Source: Opitutus sp. GAS368 (GTDB lineage: Bacteria > Verrucomicrobiota > Verrucomicrobiia > Opitutales > Opitutaceae). Taken from it: a stretch of 5,935 nucleotides of DNA. Positions within the stretch are counted from its first letter, which is position 1, and every line of letters starts with the position of its first letter. The notes beneath the pieces are model-generated. The model searched no databases and was not told where the DNA came from. It was given only the letters and a program-made list of their open reading frames with translations. Below, piece after piece: positions 1 through 5,598 of the stretch. The stretch lies in NCBI GenBank assembly GCA_945861235.1, contig CAMATV010000218.1, forward strand, positions 1 to 5,935, given 5' to 3'. The position numbers and the translations under genes were made by a program.

Positions 1-124
1 CATTCGGGGTGTCGGTGGCGAGCGAGTTGAAATTATGGGTGTAGGTGGCGGCGGAGAGCGCGGTCGGGAAGATCGCGGCAAACACGAGGGCTTTCCACGA
101 GACAACAAAGCGAGGACGGGGCAT
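1..124 (-). CDS. Exported protein of unknown function, N-terminus only
   Basis: Only the first 41 residues are in the window; the gene continues past the left edge. The start at 124 is followed by a basic segment (MPRPR) and a hydrophobic stretch (about residues 6-26, ending in ALSAA), which reads as a Sec signal peptide with likely cleavage around residue 25 or 26. The mature protein would begin ATYTHNFNSLATDTPN. A short aromatic/Asn stretch like this just after the signal is common at the start of secreted beta-sandwich or PEP-CTERM-type proteins of Verrucomicrobiota, but too little is visible to name a family. No Shine-Dalgarno sequence precedes the ATG. The gene lies 103 bp after the mutarotase-like gene on the same strand; that gap shows no convincing terminator or promoter. 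The reading as an exported protein is fairly sure; function is unknown. Confidence 0.6.
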   Translation of the reverse strand, partial: MPRPRFVVSWKALVFAAIFPTALSAATYTHNFNSLATDTPN

Positions 125-227
125 GGCTTACGGGGTTGAGGTAACGGAAGGGTTCTTACCCAAACGGACGAATCCCGCCAATTCAAGCCCTCTGGGGGGC
201 GGAACTGACGGAGAAACGCTCAACGCC

Positions 228-1097
228 TTACTTTTTAAACTCGTGGCGCACGTGCCAGTGGCGAGTTTCGCCGGGAGGGATCGTGAGGCTGAGGTAGGGT
301 TCGACGGAGAGCGTGTGGCCGTTGCCCCAGACGGGGCATTCTTCGGGCACGTAGCTCACGGCGAACGTCACGCGCGCGAGCTTTGGATGGTTGAGCGAGA
401 GGGAGAGCGGCGTCTTCGGCGGGAGCGTGAGGAGCGCGAACTGGTTGTCGGGTTTCGGGCCGAAAGGACGTTTGAAAGTGAGCGCACCCTCAGGGGTGAT
501 CGTGAAGACGCCGTTTTCCGGCACGGTGGTGCCGGCGGGGAGTGTCATTTTTGCGCGTTGCTCGGTGAGTGCCCAGAACGGGTGCGGGAACCATTGGAGC
601 GCGAGCGGGGTGTCACCGACGTTGGTGAGTTGCGTGAACGAGGTGACCGTGCGGCCGGCGAGTTCGATTTTACGCGTGAGTTCGTAGGAAACTCCGGCGG
701 CGGTTTGACGCGTTTGAAAGATGACGTGATCGGCGGCGGGGGTGACGGTCCACTGGCAGCGTTCGCCGAGGCGGACGGAGTCGGGCGCGGACGCTTTCGG
801 GTCAGGATTCGCGGTGATCGTGCCGGCGCCGATGGCCACACCGGCGTCGCCTTTCCACGTGAGGCGGGAGATATTGTCGCGCCGCGTGTGGCGGAAAGAC
901 TCGGGCAGGCCCTGGCCGTCATAGACCGCGGGTTCGGAGGGATACGACGGTCCGGTGACGAGTGGGCCGAGCGTGGCATCGGTGACTTGCCAGACGTAGC
1001 CGCCGTGGCAGTAGCGCCAGCCTTGCCGCCCGATGTCGGCGCGATCGGTGGGGTCGAGGAGGTCGAGGGTGAGTTCGCGATTGGAGAGGTGGAGCAT
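228..1097 (-). CDS. Galactose mutarotase-like (aldose 1-epimerase superfamily) protein
   Basis: A 289-residue protein, slightly shorter than typical aldose 1-epimerases, without signal peptide or membrane segment and so probably cytoplasmic. It is rich in beta-strand patterns, as expected for the mutarotase beta-sandwich. Two family-like landmarks are visible: an aromatic-His-Pro block, WFPHPFW, at residues 169-175 with H172 as candidate catalytic acid, and a C-terminal block SVEPYLSLTIPPGE (264-277) with E266 as candidate catalytic base. The N-terminal part carries a Gly/aromatic stretch (GWRYCHGGYVWQVTD, 26-40) and DGQGLPESF (60-68), suggesting a subfamily away from classical GalM. Known members interconvert sugar anomers or only bind sugars; the substrate here is unknown. 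The start at 1097 leaves the whole domain in frame and has no Shine-Dalgarno sequence. It follows the stem-loop repeat and the small secreted protein gene. The Gfo/Idh/MocA gene upstream supports a sugar-related role. The fold call is fairly secure; the activity is inferred. Confidence 0.75.
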   Translation of the reverse strand: MLHLSNRELTLDLLDPTDRADIGRQGWRYCHGGYVWQVTDATLGPLVTGPSYPSEPAVYDGQGLPESFRHTRRDNISRLTWKGDAGVAIGAGTITANPDPKASAPDSVRLGERCQWTVTPAADHVIFQTRQTAAGVSYELTRKIELAGRTVTSFTQLTNVGDTPLALQWFPHPFWALTEQRAKMTLPAGTTVPENGVFTITPEGALTFKRPFGPKPDNQFALLTLPPKTPLSLSLNHPKLARVTFAVSYVPEECPVWGNGHTLSVEPYLSLTIPPGETRHWHVRHEFKK

Positions 1098-1120
1098 GGG
1101 GGCAGAGGGGAAGAGGAGCT

Positions 1121-1213
1121 CGATCTTTCTCTTTCCTCTTTCTCTTAATCTTTCTCCCCGCGGAGGGACATTCCTGACAAAAGAGAACGATGAAGAGGAA
1201 AGAGAAAGAATCG
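1121..1213. repeat. Stem-loop gap repeat, family A copy 1
   Basis: This element fills most of the 126-bp gap between the stop of the small secreted protein gene (1224-1226) and the start of the mutarotase-like gene. A perfect 16-bp inverted repeat joins 1125-1140 (ctttctctttcctctt) to 1193-1208 (aagaggaaagagaaag). It extends by four more pairs (1121-1124 with 1210-1213) across a single unpaired A at 1209, leaving a 52-nt loop. The stretch 1122-1156 matches 4395-4429 at 33 of 35 positions, so this is a dispersed repeat and not a chance hairpin. The loop contains a small palindrome around 1154-1165. Possible roles are terminator, mRNA 3'-end stabiliser or REP/MITE-like element; there is no U-tract typical of an intrinsic terminator. 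Confidence 0.8.
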
Positions 1214-1223
1214 GAATCGGTGG

Positions 1224-1751
1224 TTACTTCACGCGGCGGACGCGGACGGCCATCGATTCCTCGTTGAGTTTGAGGGCAAAGGCGCCAAGCGGGCGGGCTT
1301 CGATGATGATGGTGGCGCCGAGGATTTCGAAGGGGATGGGTTCGACGCCTTCCCAGACTTGGCCCGTATCGAGCGCAAAACGATTGGCGCCCTGCCAACT
1401 GGTGACTTTGGCGCGCATCGGTGGCTGAGCGCGCCAGTCGGCCGCGTCACCTTTGCCGAAACCGAAACGTTCCCAGAAGCGGGAGCGCTTGAGTGCATTC
1501 TCCTGGGGAGTGGTGCCGGGCGCAGCTTCCACCGGGGGTGGGGTGGCGGCGAGGGTGGCAGCCTGCACCTGATGGCGGATGAGGGCGGCATCGATGACGC
1601 CGACCTCATCGCGCGTCAGGCGGTCGAGGCCGGCGCGTTTCCATTCGGCGGGCGTAAGGATCGATTGGAGACCGGGGAAGATCGGCTCGGCAGCGAGGGA
1701 GGAAGCGGTCAGTGCGAGGAACAGTGCGAGAAAGGAGAGGGAAGTTTTCAT
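1224..1751 (-). CDS. Small secreted protein of unknown function
   Basis: A 175-residue protein with a clear signal peptide: MKTS, a Leu/Ala/Phe-rich core, then SLAA with likely cleavage after residue 20 or 21. It therefore probably acts in the periplasm or outside the cell. The mature part has a segment FPGLQSILTPAEWKRAGLDR (25-44) followed by predicted helix to about residue 68, a Pro/Ala-rich linker (69-84), an aromatic patch RFWERFGFG (91-99), and a strand-rich C-terminal part with SWQGANRFALDTGQVWEG (118-135) ending in basic MAVRVRRVK. That C-terminal pattern, with Leu-Asp-Thr/Asn-Gly-Gln-x-Trp, recalls unnamed exported proteins of Gram-negative bacteria. I do not assign a function. The same frame stays open upstream, but that part overlaps the oxidoreductase gene and the signal peptide fixes the start at 1751. 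It begins 31 bp after the oxidoreductase stop, so the two are probably co-transcribed. Confidence 0.75.
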   Translation of the reverse strand: MKTSLSFLALFLALTASSLAAEPIFPGLQSILTPAEWKRAGLDRLTRDEVGVIDAALIRHQVQAATLAATPPPVEAAPGTTPQENALKRSRFWERFGFGKGDAADWRAQPPMRAKVTSWQGANRFALDTGQVWEGVEPIPFEILGATIIIEARPLGAFALKLNEESMAVRVRRVK

Positions 1752-1782
1752 GGCGGGCGAAAAAGCGCGCGTGATCGGTCGC

Positions 1783-2898
1783 TCAGCTGCGAACACGTTT
1801 GAGGGAGCGGCCGCCGTGGAGCGACGCGTAGAAAGGATCGCTGGGGAGAATGGAACCGCGGCGGACGATTTCGCCGGTGAAGGCGGATTTGTAGAGGGCG
1901 GTGAGGAGTTCGAGCGTGCGGCGGGCGTCGTCGCCAGAGGTGAGGGGGCGGCGTCCGGCGTCCATGTCGGAAACGAAGGCGGTGAGTTGCGCGGCGTGGG
2001 TGGAGCCGACGTCGGGTGGGAAACTTTGCCAGGCTTGGGAGAGGGAATTGCCCTCTTCTTGCGCGGAGGGCGAGAGGGTGAAGCGCCAGTTGTCGCGGGT
2101 GTAGCTATAAAGGTGAGTGAGCTCGACGGTGGCTTTTTGGTAGTCGAGGCGGATGTAGGTTTCCTGACGTGGGCTGAGGGCGCTGTTGACGATGGAAGCG
2201 ACGGCGCCGTTGGCGAAGGTGACGATGGCCACGGACACGTCTTCGACTTCGATGTCGCGGTCGAGGGTCGCGGCGACGGCGCGGATCTCGGTCCAATCGC
2301 CGAGGAGATGGAGCAGATGATCCATGGCGTGGATACCGAGAGCCATCGTGGGACCGCCGAGGTCGCCGGACCATTTGCCGCGCCACGGGGTGGAGTAGTA
2401 GGAGGCATCGCGGAACCAAAGGGTGTTGCAGACGGCCACGAGGGGGCGGCCGAGTTGGCCGGCGTTGGCGAGGGAGCGGACGTGCGCGGTCGAGGACGCG
2501 AAGCGCATTTGGAAGACGCAGGCGGAGTAGCGGCCGGTGCGTTTTTCTGCGGCTTCGATCGCGTCGAGCTCGGCGAGGGAGCCGCAGAAGGGTTTTTCGC
2601 AGAGGACCCACGCGCCGGCTTCCATGGCGGCAATGCTCATGTGGCGGTGGAGGGAGGGCGGGGCGGCGATGAAGACGAGATCGGGCTGCACCTCGCGCAG
2701 GGCGGTCGGGTAGTCGGTGAGCGCGGACGGAATGCGATGGCGCTCGCAGAAGGCTTTGACGCGGGCGGCGTCGAGGTCGACGGCGGCGACGAGTTCCACG
2801 CGGCCCTGGGTGGCCTCGACGGCGCGCACATGGGCGTCGCCGATACCGCCGGTGCCAACGAGGAGAGCGCGGTAGGTTTTGGCGGGAGCGGGTGGCAT
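1783..2898 (-). CDS. Gfo/Idh/MocA family NAD(P)-dependent oxidoreductase
   Basis: At 371 residues this has the usual length for the family and no signal peptide. The N-terminal Rossmann fold shows the dinucleotide-binding loop LLVGTGGIGDAH (12-23), then DLVFIAAPPSLH (73-84), and the hallmark CEKP at 100-103 with K102, the residue that lines the active site in family members. The C-terminal domain has GGPTMALGIHAMDHLL (181-196), with H190 and D193 in the positions of the family's substrate/catalytic residues. The Asp often seen four residues before that His is Ala (A186); the GGPTM form resembles a recognised subgroup, so this need not mean loss of activity. Members oxidise or reduce sugars, inositols or their derivatives; the substrate here cannot be read. 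The start at 2898 lies seven residues before the first strand, after a T-rich leader and without Shine-Dalgarno sequence. The secreted protein and mutarotase-like genes follow on the same strand. Confidence 0.92.
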   Translation of the reverse strand: MPPAPAKTYRALLVGTGGIGDAHVRAVEATQGRVELVAAVDLDAARVKAFCERHRIPSALTDYPTALREVQPDLVFIAAPPSLHRHMSIAAMEAGAWVLCEKPFCGSLAELDAIEAAEKRTGRYSACVFQMRFASSTAHVRSLANAGQLGRPLVAVCNTLWFRDASYYSTPWRGKWSGDLGGPTMALGIHAMDHLLHLLGDWTEIRAVAATLDRDIEVEDVSVAIVTFANGAVASIVNSALSPRQETYIRLDYQKATVELTHLYSYTRDNWRFTLSPSAQEEGNSLSQAWQSFPPDVGSTHAAQLTAFVSDMDAGRRPLTSGDDARRTLELLTALYKSAFTGEIVRRGSILPSDPFYASLHGGRSLKRVRS

Positions 2899-2912
2899 GG
2901 TGGGGACGACGG

Positions 2913-2961
2913 AAAAAATAAAAATAGCGGGGCCGTGGAAGGCGGACTGAAGTCCGACCTA
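2913..2961. repeat. Palindrome at a stop codon plus AT-rich tract; possible terminator
   Basis: The palindrome cggact-ga-agtccg (2943-2956) is flanked by nearly complementary bases (2941-2942 with 2957-2960, one mismatch). Read on the minus strand it starts with the TAG stop of the ferritin-like gene (2961-2959), so the stop codon is part of the element. About 16 bases further on the minus strand comes a T-rich run (2926-2913 as tatttttatttttt), the lowest-GC stretch noticed in the window. Hairpin plus T-rich tail could terminate the ferritin-like transcript, but the distance is longer than in a classical intrinsic terminator. The AT-rich part could instead be a leader or promoter element for the oxidoreductase gene. 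The near-palindrome looks like an eroded copy of a dispersed repeat, but only one copy lies here. Confidence 0.5.
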
Positions 2962-4383
2962 CTTGATCAGGCGGAGGATTTTTTCGCCGGTGAGGCGCTG
3001 ATGGGCGGGCAAGCTGTGAGGGGTGATGCCGCCGTAGGTTTTCGCAAGCTCGGCGAAACGGGCGCGGGTGGCGGCGACGAATTCCTCGGGGCTGCGGGTC
3101 TCGCCGAAGAGAGCCATCATTCCGGGGAGCCAGCGGTGGCCGGAGCGAACGTGGTTCTGTTCATCGTTGCGGTCGAAGGCGAGGAGGGTGTCGGCCTCGA
3201 AGTCGTTGAGCTCGCGGACGCGGTCCATCACGTGGGCTTTGGTGGGAAAACTGTTGGCCTCAAATTCCATGGTCATCATGGCGTAGCGCTCGGGCGGCGT
3301 CATCTGCACGAGGATGGTGTAGAGATCGAGTGAGTGCTCGAGGGTCAGGAGATCGACGCCGAGGCGCGGGAGTTGGCGGTAGCCGAACTGACTGTGGCGG
3401 GATTCATCCCAGAGGTGGCGGGCGAGATCGTGGTGGAGATCGAACGGCGCGTGCGGGGTGTCGTAGAAAACGGTCGCGAGGTAGTCAACGGCGTCGAGTT
3501 CCATCATGAGCCAGACGTAGACCATCATGCGGATGACGCGGGCATCGGTGGTGGGGTCGATGAGCCACGCGCGGACGATGGGGGTTTCCGCAGGGTCGTG
3601 GCTGAAGACGCTGGAGCACGTGGGAAAGCGGCCGCGGCTCGGAGTCGGCGGGTGGGTGTAGAGGCGGGTAGCGGAGAGGAGCGGCGGGGCGGAAGCAGGA
3701 GAGAGAGGGAGAAGGGGTGAGGGGGTGACGGAGAGAGGGGGAGAAGGGGAGTGGAGGCCGCCGTGGGAGGCGAGGAGGGTGGTGAGGTGGGCTGACCACT
3801 CGCTGGCGCTTGCGGAGGCGGAGGTCGGCTCGCAGGCGCTCGCCGCTACGGGGAGATAGGGGGCGATTTCGGCGGCGTGGCGGGCTTCGTCGGCGAGGAA
3901 TTCCTCGACGAGTTTGCGGGAAGGCCAGTCGGCGAGGTGGTGCGTCGCGGTGAGGTAGTGGCGGTAGGCGTCGTGGAGTGCTGGCTTAATGACGCGGTAG
4001 AAACCGGCGAGCGCGACGGTGGCATCGGCGGGCATGACGGCTTCGTTGAAAAGTTGGCGAAGCGACGGGCGGACATCGTCGGTGGCACCAAAGCCACTGA
4101 GCTCGCGTCCGCGCTCGCGGAGAAAGCGGGCGTGGCTGGCGGCCTCCCACACGTGCTGGCAAAGGAGATACTTCAGCTCGGGCTCACCGACGCGGTAGAT
4201 GAGCGTGGTGGCGGTGCGGACGAACTCGCGCTCGGTTTCGAAGAGGAGGCGCAACCAGCGGGCCATTTCCTGCACGGCGGCGAGCCGGCCGGTGGGGGCG
4301 GGCGTGGGTGCGAACGCGGGCTTGGGCGTGGACGGCGGTTGGAAACCGTCGCTCCGTTCGGAGGTGGGGACTGGCGCGACCAT
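2959..4383 (-). CDS. Ferritin-like protein with two helical halves, DUF455-like C-terminal half
   Basis: A 474-residue protein. The N-terminal half (about 35-178) is helical, with Glu residues in LLFETEREF, then WEAASHARFL (E80, H84) and DEARHAAEI (E166, H169). The C-terminal half (about 268-443) has a full four-helix di-iron pattern: E295 in MMELDAVDYL, E327-x-x-H330 in DESRHSQFGY, E373 or E375 in TMEFEANSF, and E408-x-x-H411 in NDEQNHVRSGHRW. The last block resembles the DUF455 ferritin-like family. The halves are joined by an Ala/Ser/Pro-rich linker (about 180-267) without fold signals, partly encoded by a repeat. The third helix of the first half lacks an obvious Glu ligand, so only the second half may hold a complete metal site. 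Iron binding and oxidase or oxygenase chemistry are inferred. The start is uncertain: residues 4-20 fall in a dispersed repeat, and the ATG at 4266 just before helix 1 is a credible alternative. The PhyH-like gene lies upstream. Confidence 0.75.
   Translation of the reverse strand: MVAPVPTSERSDGFQPPSTPKPAFAPTPAPTGRLAAVQEMARWLRLLFETEREFVRTATTLIYRVGEPELKYLLCQHVWEAASHARFLRERGRELSGFGATDDVRPSLRQLFNEAVMPADATVALAGFYRVIKPALHDAYRHYLTATHHLADWPSRKLVEEFLADEARHAAEIAPYLPVAASACEPTSASASASEWSAHLTTLLASHGGLHSPSPPLSVTPSPLLPLSPASAPPLLSATRLYTHPPTPSRGRFPTCSSVFSHDPAETPIVRAWLIDPTTDARVIRMMVYVWLMMELDAVDYLATVFYDTPHAPFDLHHDLARHLWDESRHSQFGYRQLPRLGVDLLTLEHSLDLYTILVQMTPPERYAMMTMEFEANSFPTKAHVMDRVRELNDFEADTLLAFDRNDEQNHVRSGHRWLPGMMALFGETRSPEEFVAATRARFAELAKTYGGITPHSLPAHQRLTGEKILRLIK
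3689..3757. repeat. Purine-rich repeat tract inside the ferritin-like gene
   Basis: On the plus strand this is a G/A-rich tract made of variants of gagagagg and gagaagggg, beginning gcggaagcaggagagagagg. The same beginning, with few changes and in the same orientation, stands at 5450-5469 just upstream of the PhyH-like gene, where it leads into an octamer array. Here it lies inside a coding region and on the minus strand encodes the Ser/Pro/Leu-rich part of the linker between the two ferritin-like halves (SPSPPLSVTPSPLLPLSP). It reads as a diverged relative of the gap repeat that has settled at a site where extra residues are tolerated. Confidence 0.6.
4331..4365. repeat. Dispersed palindromic repeat, family B copy 1
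   Basis: This 35-base stretch aligns with 5599-5634 at about 30 of 36 columns with one gap. Both share the order cggcggt, ggaaaccg, ccgttcgga. On the minus strand it contains a small hairpin, cggtt-tcc-aaccg (4347-4335). It lies within the first residues of the ferritin-like ORF if the start at 4383 is right (encoding TSERSDGFQPPS). The same repeat read in the other copy gives TSERRGGF in a frame that is probably not translated as part of the downstream gene. This casts doubt on 4383 as start and favours the repeat being untranslated leader. Confidence 0.65.
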
Positions 4384-4394
4384 GGGGTGATGCT

Positions 4395-4510
4395 GATCTT
4401 TCTCTGGCCTCTTTCTCTTAATCTTTCTCTCGAAGGCTGGACGTCGGAGGGCGGCGAGGTGGGATGGCCGGGACCTGACGAAGGAGAAAGACAAAGAGCA
4501 AAGAGAAAGC
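4395..4510. repeat. Stem-loop gap repeat, family A copy 2
   Basis: Second copy of the element at 1121-1213. Positions 4395-4429 match 1122-1156 at 33 of 35 bases, and the other end (ggacctgac, then agaaagacaaagagcaaagagaaag up to 4509) resembles the other end of copy 1 (ggacattcctgac, then the purine arm). The arms are still complementary in blocks, with agagaaag at 4502-4509 against ctttctct at 4398-4405 followed by a partly mismatched extension, so the stem is weaker than in copy 1. The middle is roughly 25 bases longer. It occupies nearly all of the 129-bp gap between the PhyH-like stop (TAA at 4515-4513) and the ferritin-like start. Confidence 0.75.
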
Positions 4511-4512
4511 GT

Positions 4513-5448
4513 TTAGCAGATGCGGCCCTTTTTTCCGGCAGTGGTGTGGCCGGGGGGATTCAGGCCGATCCAGCGGTCGTCGATGGGTTCGCTGGCGCGC
4601 TGGTACCGGGCGTCGCTGGAAATGCGGAAGCGATTTTCGGTGCGATTGTCGAGGGAGGCGTGGACGAGGAACATCGAGAAGGTGATGAAATCGCCGGGCT
4701 GGAACTCGGTGGTGAGCCAGCGGCAGTTGAATTTATTGCGGAGGACGGGCGGGTTGTGGGAGAGGGTGCCGCTGAAGGTCCAGCCGAAGCCTTTGGCGCC
4801 GGTCGTGGCATTTTTGACCTGCTCGGGTTTGTTGGCGCAGTAGGAGTCGACGTCGCGGTAGATGTAGTTTTCGAGGAGGTCCATGCGTTTGTGCGAACCT
4901 TCGAGGACCATGAGGCCACCGAGTTCGAAGGAGATGTCGCCGTAGGGGAGCCAGCACGTCATGTGGCCGTGGGTGCCGCGGCCCATGTAGGGCAGGTCGC
5001 AGTGGGGGTTGGTGCCTTTGCCGGGTCCGATGGCACGGAGCCAGGTAAAATCGTAGTGGCGGATTTCTTCGCCGTAGAACTGGCGGTAGAACTCGGGGAG
5101 GCGGCCCGAGTAGAGGAGGTTTTGGACGGCGGGGTTGTTGTGGGTGAGTTCGGGTTTGAAGACGTAACCGGCACCGGGTTGGCAAACACCCTCGATGGTC
5201 GGATGCGCGGGGTCGAGGACGCCGGCGGCGGCGAGGCCGTCGGTGAGCGTGGCGCGGGCGGCGAGGACTTCGTCGCGGTCGAGGTAGCCCTTCATGTAGA
5301 GATAGCCGTCGGTGGCGAAGCGGCGGCGGAGTTCGGGGACGTTCTCGGCGGCGTCGGAGGAGTCGCGCAAGAGGCCGATCTTGTCGTCGTCCATGTCGAG
5401 GGCATGGCCGAAAGAGTAGATTTGCGGGAGGGCGGTGGCGGTGCTCAT
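4513..5448 (-). CDS. Phytanoyl-CoA dioxygenase (PhyH)-family Fe(II)/2-oxoglutarate oxygenase
   Basis: A 311-residue soluble protein of normal PhyH-family length. The family fold is recognisable from FATDGYLYMKGYLDRDEV (44-61) at the start of the domain, the iron-binding HxD in NPHCDLPYMGRG (147-158; H149 and D151), GGLMVLEGSHKRMD (177-190), PGDFITFSMFLVHASLDNRT (251-270) with H263 as third iron ligand, and NRFRISSDARYQ (272-283), where R273 or R275 is the likely 2-oxoglutarate-binding Arg. All facial-triad positions are present, so it is probably active. Members hydroxylate or halogenate varied small molecules; this substrate is unknown, and the name does not imply phytanic acid. The frame stays open to 5685, but that extension consists of gap repeats and overlaps the preceding gene, so 5448 (MSTATALPQI) is chosen. 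No Shine-Dalgarno sequence; the octamer array begins 11 bp upstream. The ferritin-like gene follows. Confidence 0.9.
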   Translation of the reverse strand: MSTATALPQIYSFGHALDMDDDKIGLLRDSSDAAENVPELRRRFATDGYLYMKGYLDRDEVLAARATLTDGLAAAGVLDPAHPTIEGVCQPGAGYVFKPELTHNNPAVQNLLYSGRLPEFYRQFYGEEIRHYDFTWLRAIGPGKGTNPHCDLPYMGRGTHGHMTCWLPYGDISFELGGLMVLEGSHKRMDLLENYIYRDVDSYCANKPEQVKNATTGAKGFGWTFSGTLSHNPPVLRNKFNCRWLTTEFQPGDFITFSMFLVHASLDNRTENRFRISSDARYQRASEPIDDRWIGLNPPGHTTAGKKGRIC

Positions 5449-5459
5449 GGCGGAAGGAG

Positions 5460-5507
5460 GAGAGACGGAGAGACGGAGAGAGGGAGAGACGGAGAGAGGG
5501 AGAGATG
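5460..5507. repeat. Tandem octamer array, six units of gagagaSg
   Basis: Six head-to-tail 8-base units run from 5460: gagagacg, gagagacg, gagagagg, gagagacg, gagagagg, gagagatg. The array ends 11 bp upstream of the PhyH-like start, so on the transcript it would be a pyrimidine-rich leader. It is almost pure purine on the plus strand. Such short exact units can change number by slippage. A diverged tract of the same kind is at 3689-3757. Confidence 0.85.
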
Positions 5508-5511
5508 GGGA

Positions 5512-5553
5512 ATGACCAATGACCAGTGACCAATGACCAATGTCTAGTGACTG
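5512..5553. repeat. Tandem heptamer array, six units around atgacca
   Basis: Six 7-base units run from 5512: atgacca, atgacca, gtgacca, atgacca, atgtcta, gtgactg. The last two are diverged. On the minus strand the unit reads tggtcat. Read in the frame of the PhyH-like ORF extension it gives DIGHWSLVIGH, a peptide pattern that arises from translating this heptamer and not from a protein family. It lies between the octamer array and the family B repeat in the same gap. Confidence 0.85.
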
Positions 5554-5598
5554 ATGGCTCTGGGGAGATGGAATGCTTGGGGTTTGGGAGGGTTGAGG

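Noticed and set aside
125..227. Promoter or terminator in the gap before the left-edge gene
   Set aside because: Only a weak -35/-10-like pair and a 4-bp stem (gggt-tctt-accc near 149-160) can be found; neither stands out from background.
45..1148. Plus-strand ORF (367 codons)
   Set aside because: Antisense to the mutarotase-like gene; Arg/Gly/Glu-rich and ends inside the stem-loop repeat.
1121..1213. Classical rho-independent terminator
   Set aside because: The stem is A/G against T/C with a 52-nt loop and no following U-run, unlike a short GC-rich terminator hairpin.
1752..2633. Upstream extension of the small secreted protein's frame to 2633
   Set aside because: It overlaps the oxidoreductase gene in another frame and is Pro/Ser/Ala-rich; the signal peptide at 1751 marks the true start.
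1579..3333. Long plus-strand ORF (584 codons)
   Set aside because: Antisense to the oxidoreductase and ferritin-like genes, both with clear family motifs. Its product is a Gly/Glu/Val-rich shadow without domain features.
3877..5529. Long plus-strand ORF (550 codons)
   Set aside because: Antisense to the PhyH-like and ferritin-like genes; Gly/Glu/Ala/Val-rich composition typical of the complementary strand of GC-rich genes.
5460..5553. CRISPR array or replication-origin iterons
   Set aside because: Units are 7-8 bases, directly adjacent without spacers, and no cas, rep or partition gene is near.
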